A stretch of DNA of 50,936 nucleotides from an uncultured Peptoniphilus sp. (GCA_902488455.1 CABTWG010000004.1:1-50936); one strand, 5' to 3'. Shown: positions 41,665 through 50,192, counted from the stretch's first letter. Made by a program: numbers and translations. The notes: generated by a model not told the origin, from the letters alone.

Positions 41665-43065
41665 ATGGAAAACAAAAGAGTAAAACCTAATGGGAAAGCC
41701 CTGATACCTTTTCTAATTTTCGTATTATTCTACCTTGGCGTAGGACTTTACTTAAATGCTAAAGAAGTTCCGATGGCTTTCTATGTAGTACCCGCACCTA
41801 TTTCTGTGCTAGTTGGTATAATATTTGCATTTGTAATGTTTAAAGGATCAATCGATTCTAAATTCTCTAACTTTGTAAAAGGATGTGGGGACGAAAACAT
41901 TATAATCATGTGTATCATCTACATACTTGCTGGAGCTTTTGCTACCGTATCTGGAGCAATGGGCGGAGTTGAAAGTACTGTAAACCTTGGTATGAGTATA
42001 ATACCACCACAACTTTTAACAGCTGGTATATTCCTTATGGCTGCACTTATTTCAACTGCAACAGGAACATCAGTAGGTACCATCACTACTATGTGTCCAA
42101 TCGCAGTTGGACTTGCAACCCAAGCCGGACTTAACATGCCACTTACTATAGGAGCTCTAGTTGGAGGTTCTATGTTTGGGGACAACTTATCAGTTATTTC
42201 TGATACAACTATCGCTGCAACTCGTACTCAAAACGTAGAAATGAGAGACAAATTTAAGATGAACTTTAAATTAGCTCTTCCAGCAGCAATAATTACATTT
42301 GTACTACTTCTTATCTTTGGTAAGCCTGAAGTAGTTACACAAGGTGGACCTTATGAATACTCATTTATCAAAGTAGTTCCATATATAGTTGTACTTGTTT
42401 CAGCTTTACTTGGATTTAACGTATTCTTAGTACTTACATCAGGTATAGTACTTTCAGGTATAATAGGTATCGCTACTAATTCATTCACACTACTTGAATA
42501 CCCTGGACACATTTACAATGGATTCTCTGGTGTATTTGAAATATTCCTACTTTCTATGCTAACTGGTGGTCTAGCTTACATGGTTAGAAACGAAGGCGGT
42601 ATTGAATGGATAATTCAAAAGACTAAGAAATTCCTTAAGGGACCTAAATCAGCAGAAGTTGGTACTGCAGTTCTTATAAGTGCTCTTGATGCAGCAGTTG
42701 CAAATAACACAGTTGCAATAATCATAGCTGGACCAGTTGCTAAAGAATTCTCTCAAGAATACAAGATGGACCCTAGAAGATCTGCTTCATTACTTGACTC
42801 ATTCTCTTGCGTAATGCAAGGATTCATCCCTTATGGAGCTCAACTTCTAATAGCAGCAAAATTAACTGAAGGCGCAGTTAGTACCTTCCAAATTATGCCA
42901 TTCTTATGGTATCAATTTATACTTGCAATAGTTGCTATAATTTCTATCTATGTTCCATTTACAGAACCTAAAGATCCATGGAACTATGAATATGATATGC
43001 CAGAATCTAAGGCAAAAGAATTTATTAACAAGGGAATAAAACCTGAAGACGTAACAGTAGCTTAA
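41665..43065 (+). CDS. NhaC-family transporter (candidate methionine transporter)
   Basis: Membrane protein of 466 residues with about eleven to twelve segments and NhaC-family blocks ISTATGTSVGTITTMCPIAVG, GSMFGDNLSVISDTTIAAT and NNTVAIIIAGPVA. The frame is open from 41629, but AAGGAGG before ATG 41665 and the promoter position fix this start. NhaC proteins are annotated as Na/H antiporters, yet a branch (MetT) has been proposed as methionine transporters. The methionine gamma-lyase directly downstream supports that reading here. Confidence 0.88.
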   Translation: MENKRVKPNGKALIPFLIFVLFYLGVGLYLNAKEVPMAFYVVPAPISVLVGIIFAFVMFKGSIDSKFSNFVKGCGDENIIIMCIIYILAGAFATVSGAMGGVESTVNLGMSIIPPQLLTAGIFLMAALISTATGTSVGTITTMCPIAVGLATQAGLNMPLTIGALVGGSMFGDNLSVISDTTIAATRTQNVEMRDKFKMNFKLALPAAIITFVLLLIFGKPEVVTQGGPYEYSFIKVVPYIVVLVSALLGFNVFLVLTSGIVLSGIIGIATNSFTLLEYPGHIYNGFSGVFEIFLLSMLTGGLAYMVRNEGGIEWIIQKTKKFLKGPKSAEVGTAVLISALDAAVANNTVAIIIAGPVAKEFSQEYKMDPRRSASLLDSFSCVMQGFIPYGAQLLIAAKLTEGAVSTFQIMPFLWYQFILAIVAIISIYVPFTEPKDPWNYEYDMPESKAKEFINKGIKPEDVTVA

Positions 43066-43089
43066 AATTTTAAAAATTAGGAGGAAATA

Positions 43090-44292
43090 ATGAATACAAA
43101 AGAAGAACTAATGAAAATGGGAGTAGAAACACAAACAATTCACGGTGGAGTGGTTCATGATCAATACGGAGCACTTGCTACACCAATCTATGCTACATCT
43201 ACATTTATATTTGACTCAGCAGAACAAGGTGGAAGAAGATTCGCACTTGAAGAAGACGGATATATCTATTCAAGACTTGGTAACCCAACCAACTCAATGG
43301 TAGAAAACAAAGTTGCTCTACTTGAAGGTGGAGAAGCTGCTCTATCTACTGCATCTGGAATGGGTGCTATAACTTCTGCAATCTGGCCATTTATAAAAGC
43401 TGGAGATCACGTACTAGCTTCTAAGACTCTTTACGGATGTACATTCGCATTCTTAGAACATGGACTTACAAGAATGGGAATCGATGTTGAATTTATCAAC
43501 ATGGCTGACCTTGACGAAGTTAGAGCTAAAATAAGAGACAACACTAGAATAGTTTATCTAGAAACTCCTGCTAACCCTAACATGGACATTTGCGATATAG
43601 AAGCAATCTCTAAGATTGCTCATGAAAAAGAAGGAAGAATGGTTATAGTAGATAATACTTACTGTACTCCATACATCCAAAAACCACTTTCACTAGGAGC
43701 AGACTTAGTAGTTCACTCAGCAACTAAGTATCTAAATGGACATGGAGACGTTATTGCCGGATTTGTTGTAGGATCTGCTGAACTAGTAGCACAAGCAAGA
43801 CTTGTTGGTCTAAAAGACATGACTGGTGCTGTATTAAGCCCATTTGAAGCATACCTAATCAACAGAGGACTTAAAACTCTTCACCTAAGAATGGAAAGAC
43901 ACTGCGAAAACGCAATGAAGATCGCTGAATTCTTAGAAAAACATGAACAAGTTGCTTCTATCCAATATCCAGGACTTAAATCATTCAAATACTATGATCT
44001 TGCTAAGAAACAAATGAGACTTCCAGGCGCTATGATTTCATTCGAACTTAAGGGCGGAATCGAAGCAGGTAGAACTCTTATGAACTCTGTAAAACTTTGT
44101 ACATTAGCTGTTTCACTAGGTGACTGTGAAACTCTAATTCAACATCCAGCAACTATGACTCACAGCCCATACACAGCTGAAGAAAGAGAAAAAGCTGGTA
44201 TTACAGATGGTATGGTAAGACTTTCAGTAGGACTTGAAAATGTTGACGATCTAATCGCTGACCTTGATCAAGCACTTGCTAAAATCAAATAA
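43090..44292 (+). CDS. megL: Methionine gamma-lyase
   Basis: PLP enzyme splitting methionine to methanethiol, ammonia and 2-oxobutyrate. The 400 residues belong to the Cys/Met-metabolism family: YSRLGNPT (PLP-phosphate contacts) and SATKYLNGHGD with the Schiff-base Lys. The diagnostic KTLYGCTFAFLEHG holds the Cys found in true methionine gamma-lyases (Cys116 of the Pseudomonas enzyme), where cystathionine lyases have Gly. AGGAGG precedes the ATG. It lies 24 bases after the transporter gene. 2-Oxobutyrate could feed a 2-oxoacid:ferredoxin oxidoreductase. Confidence 0.93.
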   Translation: MNTKEELMKMGVETQTIHGGVVHDQYGALATPIYATSTFIFDSAEQGGRRFALEEDGYIYSRLGNPTNSMVENKVALLEGGEAALSTASGMGAITSAIWPFIKAGDHVLASKTLYGCTFAFLEHGLTRMGIDVEFINMADLDEVRAKIRDNTRIVYLETPANPNMDICDIEAISKIAHEKEGRMVIVDNTYCTPYIQKPLSLGADLVVHSATKYLNGHGDVIAGFVVGSAELVAQARLVGLKDMTGAVLSPFEAYLINRGLKTLHLRMERHCENAMKIAEFLEKHEQVASIQYPGLKSFKYYDLAKKQMRLPGAMISFELKGGIEAGRTLMNSVKLCTLAVSLGDCETLIQHPATMTHSPYTAEEREKAGITDGMVRLSVGLENVDDLIADLDQALAKIK

Positions 44293-44315
44293 AAAATAAA
44301 AAATAAATTACTAAC

Positions 44316-44346
44316 AAAAGGCTTGGTTTATATCAAGCCTTTTATT
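44316..44346 (+). terminator. Terminator of the transporter-megL operon
   Basis: AAAAGGCTTG pairs with CAAGCCTTTT, followed by ATT. Confidence 0.85.
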
Positions 44347-44391
44347 AATTTATAAACTCTGTTAGAATAGAATAGAAAGGTCGGGTGAAAT

Positions 44392-45750
44392 ATGGATTAT
44401 CAAGAATATGTTGAGTTAAGAGAATATTTTGTAAAACTCATAGAAGAAAAAAACTTAAAGGAACTTAAACAAGTAGTATCTGAGATGAACGTAGTTGACG
44501 TTGCAGAAGTAATAGAGGACTTAGAAGATAAGCAGATGTTACTTGTTTTTAGAATGCTTCCAAAAGATATGGGCTCTGATGTATTTTCCTATATGGAAAT
44601 GTACAACAAGAAGAGAATCATAAATTCTATTACTGATGAAGAACTCCATTCTATATTGGATGAACTGTATTTTGATGATATGGTAGACGTAATCGAAGAG
44701 ATGCCAGCCAATGTAGTTACCAAAGTTCTAAAAAACGCACCAGCGGATAGAAGAAAGCTGATAAATGATTTTTTAAGGTATCCTGAGGATTCAGCCGGCT
44801 CTATAATGACTATAGAGTATGTTTCCTTAAAGCCAGAGATGACAGTTAAAGAAGCGCTAGACTATATTAAAAAAGTTGGAATAGATAAGGAAACCATCTA
44901 TACATGTTACGTTGAAAATGAATACAAGATGCTAATAGGATTCGTTTCTCTAAGAACAATCGTAACATCAGACGAATCACAACTTATTAAAAATATAATG
45001 GAAGAAGATGTAATCTTTGTAAGCACTCAAGACGACCAAGAAGAAGTTGCAGACATCTTCACAAGATATGGTTACTTAGCACTTCCAGTAGTAGATAATG
45101 AACATAGATTATGCGGAATTATAACATTTGACGATATTTTGGACATAGTTGAAGCGGAAGCTACAGAAGACTTTCACAAGATGGCAGCGGTAGCACCATC
45201 TGACGATGAATATCTGGACCAAAGTGCTTGGCAACTTGCAAAGAACAGAATTCCATGGCTTTTGATACTTATGATTTCAGCCACAGCAACCACGGCGATA
45301 ATAGGAAGATTCGACGCGCTAATCGCACAATACGTAGTTCTATCATCATTTATACCGATGATAACAGACACGGGAGGTAACGCAGGATCACAGGCATCAA
45401 CGGTGGTTATCCGTGCAATGGCAACAGGAGAAATCGGATTTGGAGACGGATTAAAAGTTATTTGGAAAGAGATAAGAGTTGGAATGATAGCAGGATCGAC
45501 CCTTGCATTGGCAAACTTTTTTAGGATTTGGCTTTTTACATCAAACGGTCCACTTCTAGCAGGCATGGTATCAGTGACAATACTATTTACAGTACTATTT
45601 TCAAAACTACTTGGAGCACTGCTTCCAATACTTGCAAAGAAAGTAAACCTAGACCCTGCAATCATGGCATCAGCACTTATTACAACCATCATAGACTCAT
45701 TAGCACTGATGGTATACTTCCTAATGGCAGAAGCATTCTTAGGAATATAA
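44392..45750 (+). CDS. mgtE: Magnesium transporter MgtE
   Basis: Mg2+ channel of 452 residues. An N-terminal superhelical MgtE_N domain (about 10-125) has VIEEMPANVVTKVL. Two CBS domains follow (about 135-255) with GSIMTIEYVSL and RYGYLALPVVD. Five membrane segments (about 280-452) contain the PMITDTGGNAGSQASTVVIRAMA pore block. Length is standard. No M-box precedes it: the gap from the megL terminator is only about 45 bases. The weak GGTGAAAT site precedes the ATG. Confidence 0.94.
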   Translation: MDYQEYVELREYFVKLIEEKNLKELKQVVSEMNVVDVAEVIEDLEDKQMLLVFRMLPKDMGSDVFSYMEMYNKKRIINSITDEELHSILDELYFDDMVDVIEEMPANVVTKVLKNAPADRRKLINDFLRYPEDSAGSIMTIEYVSLKPEMTVKEALDYIKKVGIDKETIYTCYVENEYKMLIGFVSLRTIVTSDESQLIKNIMEEDVIFVSTQDDQEEVADIFTRYGYLALPVVDNEHRLCGIITFDDILDIVEAEATEDFHKMAAVAPSDDEYLDQSAWQLAKNRIPWLLILMISATATTAIIGRFDALIAQYVVLSSFIPMITDTGGNAGSQASTVVIRAMATGEIGFGDGLKVIWKEIRVGMIAGSTLALANFFRIWLFTSNGPLLAGMVSVTILFTVLFSKLLGALLPILAKKVNLDPAIMASALITTIIDSLALMVYFLMAEAFLGI

Positions 45751-45773
45751 TTTAAAAAAATTAGAGTAAAATT

Positions 45774-45796
45774 AAGAACCGGAAGGTTCTTTTTTT
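45774..45796 (+). terminator. Terminator of mgtE
   Basis: AAGAACC, loop GGAA, GGTTCTT, then a T run. Confidence 0.87.
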
Positions 45797-45873
45797 GTGC
45801 CATAAATTTTACAAATTATCTTAAAGACATAGTAAATTCATAAATATTTAAAAAAGATAAATAAAATTGCAAT

Positions 45874-45893
45874 AAAAAAGCCTCTTTCGAGGC
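45874..45893 (-). terminator. Terminator of hcp
   Basis: On the minus strand GCCTC, loop GAAA, GAGGC, then TTTTTTA, about 30 bases after the hcp stop. Confidence 0.82.
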
Positions 45894-45924
45894 AGTTTTA
45901 TCTTAAAAATTTTATCTTTAAATT

Positions 45925-47523
45925 TTAGTTTAAGCATGAAGCTAGATCTTCATCCACATTTCCAATTGGAGAAATATTATAGTTTTCCACCAAGTAGTTT
46001 AGAACATTTTCAGATAGAAATGCTGGAAGAGTAGGTCCGAGCTTTATATTTTTAATTCCTAGGTATAGAAGTGTAAGAAGTACACACACGGCTTTTTGTT
46101 CATACCAAGAAAGAATCATTGAAAGTGGAAGTTCATTAACACCACAATCAAATGCATCTGCAAGAGCTAGAGCAATCTTTATTGCGCCAAAGGCATCGTT
46201 ACATTGTCCTACATCAAGTAGTCTTGGAATTCCATCAATGTCCCCAAGATTTAAATCGTTGAAACGATACTTTCCACAAGCAAGGGTTAAAATTACAGAA
46301 TCCTTAGGAGCTTTCTCAACAAATTCAGTGTAGTAATTTCTGCCAGGACGAGCTCCATCGCAACCACCAACAAGTAAGAAATGAGAGATGTGTCCATTTT
46401 TAACAGCGTCAACTACCTTGTCTGCAATACTTATAACTGTATTGTGACCAAATCCTGTAGTTACGGTAGCACCGCCGTTTATTCCTGTGAACTTTTGATT
46501 TTCAGAATATCCACCAAGTTCGAGAGCCTTTTCTATTACAGGTGTAAAATCTTTTTCTTCACCTAGGTGAGTAAGCTCAGGGAAAGATACAACTTCTGTT
46601 GTGAAGACTCTATCTTTGTAAGAATCTTTTGGAGGCATTAGACAATTTGTAGTGAAAAGAATTGGTGCAGGAATATTATCGAATTCTTTTTGTTGATTTT
46701 GCCATGCAGTTCCAAAGTTGCCCTTTAAATGGGAATACTTCTTAAGTTCTGGATATCCATGAGCAGGTAGCATCTCTCCGTGGGTGTAGATATTTATTCC
46801 CTTACCTTCTGTTTGTTCAAGTAATAGCTTCAAATCGTATAGGTCGTGACCGGTTATTACAATGAAAGGTCCCTTTTCCACTTCTAAGCTCACCTCAATT
46901 GGGGTAGGATTTCCAAATGATTCAGTGTTTGCCTTGTCAAGAAGTTCCATACATTTTAAATTGACCTTACCAACCTCTAAAACTATTGGAAGAAGTTCAT
47001 CCATTGTTAAATCATCATCGCCAATGGCATCAAGAGCCTTTACAAAGAATTCGTCCACCTCGTCATCACTATATCCTAAGATCATCGCATGATAAGCATA
47101 GGCAGCCATGCCACGAATTCCAAAAAGAATTAGAGATTTCAAAGAACGAATGTCCTCATCAGTGGACCAAAGCTTATTAAGATCATAATCATCGTACTCT
47201 CCAAAAGTCTTATCGCATTTAGAACAATGTGGGACGATGCTCTTTCTTTCCTCGAGAACTTTATTTGTCATTTCTTCGACGGTCTTATCGTTGAAGTTTA
47301 CATTGGTAACAGTGGTGAAAAGCCCTTCCAAAATAATTTTGTAGGTTTCTTTTCTTGGAAGACCAGTGTTTTTTGCGCTTTGAGCAAAACCGATTAGCGC
47401 TCCAGTAAGTTCATCTTGTAGGTTCGCAACGCTCGCTGATTTTCCACACACACCAGCACGTCCGGTACAAGCTTGTGAACGAGAAGTCTGTTCACATTGA
47501 AAACAAAACATTTGATTGTTCAT
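45925..47523 (-). CDS. hcp: Hybrid cluster protein (hydroxylamine / NO reductase)
   Basis: Iron-sulfur enzyme implicated in hydroxylamine and nitric oxide detoxification. The 532 residues carry the N-terminal cluster motif CFQCEQTSRSQACTGRAGVC, with cysteines 7, 10, 19 and 26. Hybrid-cluster ligands include HGEMLPAHGYPE, TTNCLMPP, GGCDGARPGR, LACGKYRF and DVGQCNDAFGA. Slightly short, but no motif is missing. AGGAGG precedes the ATG. It is divergent from a Crp/Fnr regulator whose likely operator lies in the shared promoter. No hcr reductase gene is adjacent. Confidence 0.95.
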   Translation of the reverse strand: MNNQMFCFQCEQTSRSQACTGRAGVCGKSASVANLQDELTGALIGFAQSAKNTGLPRKETYKIILEGLFTTVTNVNFNDKTVEEMTNKVLEERKSIVPHCSKCDKTFGEYDDYDLNKLWSTDEDIRSLKSLILFGIRGMAAYAYHAMILGYSDDEVDEFFVKALDAIGDDDLTMDELLPIVLEVGKVNLKCMELLDKANTESFGNPTPIEVSLEVEKGPFIVITGHDLYDLKLLLEQTEGKGINIYTHGEMLPAHGYPELKKYSHLKGNFGTAWQNQQKEFDNIPAPILFTTNCLMPPKDSYKDRVFTTEVVSFPELTHLGEEKDFTPVIEKALELGGYSENQKFTGINGGATVTTGFGHNTVISIADKVVDAVKNGHISHFLLVGGCDGARPGRNYYTEFVEKAPKDSVILTLACGKYRFNDLNLGDIDGIPRLLDVGQCNDAFGAIKIALALADAFDCGVNELPLSMILSWYEQKAVCVLLTLLYLGIKNIKLGPTLPAFLSENVLNYLVENYNISPIGNVDEDLASCLN

Positions 47524-47544
47524 ATTTACCTCCTAAAATTTATC

Positions 47545-47573
47545 TTTTCAATAACTTATTTATAGAATATAAT
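47545..47573 (+). promoter_or_regulatory. Promoter of the Crp/Fnr gene, overlapping the hcp promoter
   Basis: TTTTCA (47545-47550), a 17-base spacer and TATAAT (47568-47573). On the opposite strand TATTAT or TATATT (47574-47566) can serve hcp, so the two -10 boxes overlap back to back. Confidence 0.6.
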
Positions 47574-47591
47574 AGTTTCAGAATAAGTTCC

Positions 47592-47605
47592 GTTGTTAAA
47601 ACAAC
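47592..47605. promoter_or_regulatory. Candidate Crp/Fnr operator between hcp and its regulator
   Basis: GTTGTTAAAACAAC, with perfect six-base arms GTTGTT/AACAAC. It is centred roughly 37-40 bases before the inferred hcp start site (activation position). It lies downstream of the inferred regulator start site (autorepression position). A copy differing at one base lies at 48295-48308. Confidence 0.7.
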
Positions 47606-47619
47606 AAATGAGGTGAAAA

Positions 47620-48291
47620 ATGGAAGATTTAATTTTAAAGTCTAAAATTTTTAAAAATATAGAAAGAAATCAACTGGAAATCCTCCTTCACTGTATAGAC
47701 AATTATAGAAAGTCCTATAAAAAAGGAGAAATTATCCTAAGCGAAGGGGATAGCACCGAGTACCTGGGAATAGTTCTTAGTGGAAGCGTTCTTGTGGAAA
47801 GGTCGGATCTTTGGGGGAACAACACGATTTTAACTGTGGTACTACTAGGAGAAATCTTTGCGGAAACCTATTCGATCTTAGAAGACGAGAAAATGATGAT
47901 AAATGTAATTTCAAATGAAGATTCGGAAATTTTATTTTTAAAAACTAAGGACATGCTTACAAGTTGCGAAAAAGCCTGCAGCTTTCACAACCAACTTATC
48001 ATGAATTTAATGAGAATTTCTGCAATGAAGAATTTAAATCTATCAAGAAAGATTCTCCACACAGGGCCTAAGACCATAAGAGGCAAGCTCTTGTCTTTCT
48101 TCTCCGAGTGGGTAAAAAAAGAGAATTCTCTATCATTTTCGATACCTTATAACAGGCAACAATTGGCAGATTTTCTATCTGTTGATAGATCTGCAATGTC
48201 AAATGAGCTTTCAAAGATGCAAAGAGAAGGGATTTTAAAATTCAGAAAAAATAATTTTGAAATTCTCGATGAAGAAAATTTAAATTTTTAA
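47620..48291 (+). CDS. Crp/Fnr-family transcription regulator (HcpR-like by context)
   Basis: A 223-residue regulator. A cyclic-nucleotide-binding-like beta roll (about 12-115) includes KKGEIILSEGDSTEYLGIVLSGSV. A dimer helix (about 118-150) leads to an HTH_Crp domain (about 150-220) with recognition helix YNRQQLADFLSVDRSAMSNELSKM. Cysteines occur (Cys25, and near 110 and 114), but there is no N-terminal Fnr cluster motif, so the sensing mechanism is unclear. GAGGTG precedes the ATG. It is divergent from hcp and followed by the DUF438 gene, which has a matching operator. Confidence 0.88.
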   Translation: MEDLILKSKIFKNIERNQLEILLHCIDNYRKSYKKGEIILSEGDSTEYLGIVLSGSVLVERSDLWGNNTILTVVLLGEIFAETYSILEDEKMMINVISNEDSEILFLKTKDMLTSCEKACSFHNQLIMNLMRISAMKNLNLSRKILHTGPKTIRGKLLSFFSEWVKKENSLSFSIPYNRQQLADFLSVDRSAMSNELSKMQREGILKFRKNNFEILDEENLNF

Positions 48292-48294
48292 TTC

Positions 48295-48308
48295 GTTGTA
48301 AAAACAAC
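48295..48308. promoter_or_regulatory. Candidate Crp/Fnr operator upstream of the DUF438 gene
   Basis: GTTGTAAAAACAAC, identical at 13 of 14 bases to the site at 47592. A TATTAT at 48331-48336 predicts a start near 48343, which puts the site centre at about -41.5, the classical class II activator position. Confidence 0.7.
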
Positions 48309-48383
48309 ATAAAACAATTTGAAAATTGGGTATTATTATCATTAAGAAAGATAAAAAGATAAAAATGTCGAAAGGAGAAAAAA

Positions 48384-49586
48384 ATGAATAGAGAAGATAG
48401 AATAAATTTAATTAAATCCTACTTGAAAAGACTAGGATCAGGGGAAGATTTGAACTCTGTAAGGGAAGAGTTTGTAGAAAATTTCGACGGAGTAGATCCA
48501 ACGGAAATCTTGGCTGCAGAAGAAAGGCTTATTAAAGAAGGCACTCCAGTAGAAGAAATTCAAAAGCTATGCGACCTTCACTCAGCTTTATTCCATAAGG
48601 AAGGAGAAGATCCAAGCGAAAATATCGACCTACTTAGAGCTAAGGAATACAAGTTTGACAAAAGCCTAAACGAAAATAAGATGGAAGTAACAGAAAAACT
48701 TCTAAATGAGAAGGGCCATCCACTAAATGTATTCCACAAAGAAAACGAAGTTTTGAAGGCAAAGATTGAAGATGCAAAGGTAGCACTTGAAAAAGAAGAA
48801 GGCTACTATGATGCATTTTTAGAAATGAGAGATCTAAGCATACACTATGCGAAAAAAGGCGATATTCTATATCCACATCTACTTGCAGAATACGGCGTAA
48901 TTGGACCATCAAATGTAATGTGGACTACCGACGATGAAATAAGAGATGAACTTAGAAGACTTCTAAAAAATAAAGATAAAGCAGGCGAAAACCTAGAAAG
49001 ATTTAAAGAGCTCTTAACTAGAATCGAAGAGATGATCTATAAAGAAGATAGAATTCTATTTCCAAACTGTGCAGTAAACTTCACAAAAGAAGATTGGATT
49101 GGAATTTACAAGGACATGAAGGACTACGACATCGCATTTGGTGTTGAAGAAAATTGGGCAGAAGGCGAAAATGCTAAGGAAGGTTTTGAATTAAAAGTTG
49201 GGGAAGAAGTGTACTTAACTGGAGGACATCTAAACATAAACGAGCTAAACTCCATGTTAAACACAATCCCAGGAGAAATCACCTTTGTCGACAAAGAAAA
49301 TATAAATAAATATTTCAACGATGGAGAAAAACTTATGAAGAGACCGAAGATGGCGATAGATAGAAATGTAATGACCTGCCATCCTCCAAAGGTGCAAGCA
49401 CTGGTAAATGCCATTATCGATGACTTTAGAAATGGAAGAAAGGACAGCGTCCCAGTATGGATGGAAAAAGCAGGAAGAACTCTACTAGTAAATTACTTTG
49501 CAGTAAGAGATGAAAAGGGAGAATATCTTGGCACATTGGAATTTGTCCAAGATATGACAGAAGCGAAAAAGCATTTTTTAGGATAA
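48384..49586 (+). CDS. DUF438 protein with hemerythrin-like and PAS domains
   Basis: A cytoplasmic protein of 400 residues. The N-terminal DUF438 part (about 5-75) has LCDLHSALFH. A hemerythrin-like four-helix domain (about 100-230) carries likely iron ligands His112, His118, His154, His165 and Glu221 in YKEDRILFP. A C-terminal PAS domain (about 285-398) has TCHPPKVQ and LVNYFAVRDEKGEYLGTLEF. Such proteins may sense or repair under NO or O2 stress, but the reaction is unknown. AAAGGAG precedes the ATG. The operator shared with hcp supports a stress role. Confidence 0.87.
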   Translation: MNREDRINLIKSYLKRLGSGEDLNSVREEFVENFDGVDPTEILAAEERLIKEGTPVEEIQKLCDLHSALFHKEGEDPSENIDLLRAKEYKFDKSLNENKMEVTEKLLNEKGHPLNVFHKENEVLKAKIEDAKVALEKEEGYYDAFLEMRDLSIHYAKKGDILYPHLLAEYGVIGPSNVMWTTDDEIRDELRRLLKNKDKAGENLERFKELLTRIEEMIYKEDRILFPNCAVNFTKEDWIGIYKDMKDYDIAFGVEENWAEGENAKEGFELKVGEEVYLTGGHLNINELNSMLNTIPGEITFVDKENINKYFNDGEKLMKRPKMAIDRNVMTCHPPKVQALVNAIIDDFRNGRKDSVPVWMEKAGRTLLVNYFAVRDEKGEYLGTLEFVQDMTEAKKHFLG

Positions 49587-49596
49587 CCACCCACCG

Positions 49597-49641
49597 AGTC
49601 ATCCTGAGGGAGAAACCTAAGGTTTCGATTCGAGGGATCTT
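49597..49641 (-). repeat. Head fragment of the dispersed repeat, reverse orientation
   Basis: GTCATCCTGAGGGAG on the left and GATTCGAGGGATCT on the right match the outer arms of the head. The inner stem is GAAACC/GGTTTC, different from other copies but still complementary. Confidence 0.6.
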
Positions 49642-49707
49642 TCCCGTAGTGATGTATTGTTTGGATTATTTAAATTAAACGATTTATTTAAAATATAATA
49701 TTTTAAG

Positions 49708-49725
49708 ATGCTTTACGTAGAGCGT
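49708..49725. repeat. ATGCTTTACGTAGAGCGT hairpin
   Basis: A near copy of the hairpins at 8624 and 49738, with one changed base in the right arm. Confidence 0.55.
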
Positions 49726-49737
49726 AAGAAATTTTAA

Positions 49738-49762
49738 ATGCTTTACGTAGAGCATCTTTTTT
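49738..49762 (+). terminator. ATGCTTTACGTAGAGCAT hairpin followed by T6, possible DUF438 terminator
   Basis: This hairpin belongs to a repeated family but is followed by CTTTTTT. It is the first terminator-like element after the DUF438 stop, 150 bases upstream. Confidence 0.5.
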
Positions 49763-49777
49763 ATGACATATATTTCT

Positions 49778-49797
49778 GATGCTATCTGGATAGCATC
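49778..49797. repeat. GATGCTATCTGGATAGCATC palindrome, copy 2
   Basis: Nine base pairs with a two-base centre. The core equals the element at 6948-6961. Confidence 0.6.
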
Positions 49798-49840
49798 AAA
49801 AAATTTATTATTATTTTATTTGCATAGACTTGATCATCGG

Positions 49841-50125
49841 AGGTTATACCCATTCGACTTCAGAGCCTTCGGCTCTTCCGCTCAGGGTGACTGCAGTTGG
49901 GAGATTTTTGTAAAAAAATAATTGCATAGACTGGTTAAATATAGGTAGGATCCTTCGAAGCCCTAGCCGAAATCTTCAATTTCCTAGCAGGTCTTGTGCA
50001 TTTCCAAAGAATGAATGAAATAAAGACTGATTTGCAGAACTCGACTGCCATACTCTCTCGTAAAAGAAAAGTTGAAGAAGCAAGAATTGGTTTAGGTTAT
50101 GTAAAAGATATTTATTTATAAAAGT
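49841..50125 (+). repeat. Dispersed intergenic repeat, most complete unit with tail
   Basis: Head CCATTCGACTTCAGAGCC, TTCG loop, GGCTCT and CTCAGGGTGAC, then GTTGGGAG and GGTTAAATATAGG. GATCCTTCGAAGCC, TAGCCGAAATC, GCAGGTCTTGTGCA and AGAACTCGACTGCC follow. The tail is TTGAAGAAG with GGTTATGTAAAAGATATTTA. About 90 bases from CTCAGGGTGAC to GCCGAAA are nearly identical to the copy at 50219, indicating recent duplication. Confidence 0.75.
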
Positions 50126-50146
50126 TTAGATTTCTCGGAAGCATGT

Positions 50147-50192
50147 TAGATCCTTCGACTTCGACGGTAAACCGTCTTCGCTCAGGATGACT
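50147..50192 (+). repeat. Isolated head of the dispersed repeat
   Basis: GATCCTTCGACTTC, inner stem GACGGT/ACCGTC, then CGCTCAGGATGAC. Outer arms are as in the other heads; the inner stem is different but complementary. Confidence 0.65.

Noticed and set aside
44347..44391. M-box magnesium riboswitch before mgtE
   Set aside because: Only about 45 bases separate the previous terminator from the start codon, far too short.
45174..45803. A 209-residue minus frame opposite mgtE
   Set aside because: Antisense shadow of the MgtE membrane domain, extending through the mgtE terminator.
45925..47523. Hcp misread as carbon monoxide dehydrogenase
   Set aside because: The N-terminal Cys spacing, the length and the GGCDGARPGR block fit the hybrid cluster protein and not CooS.
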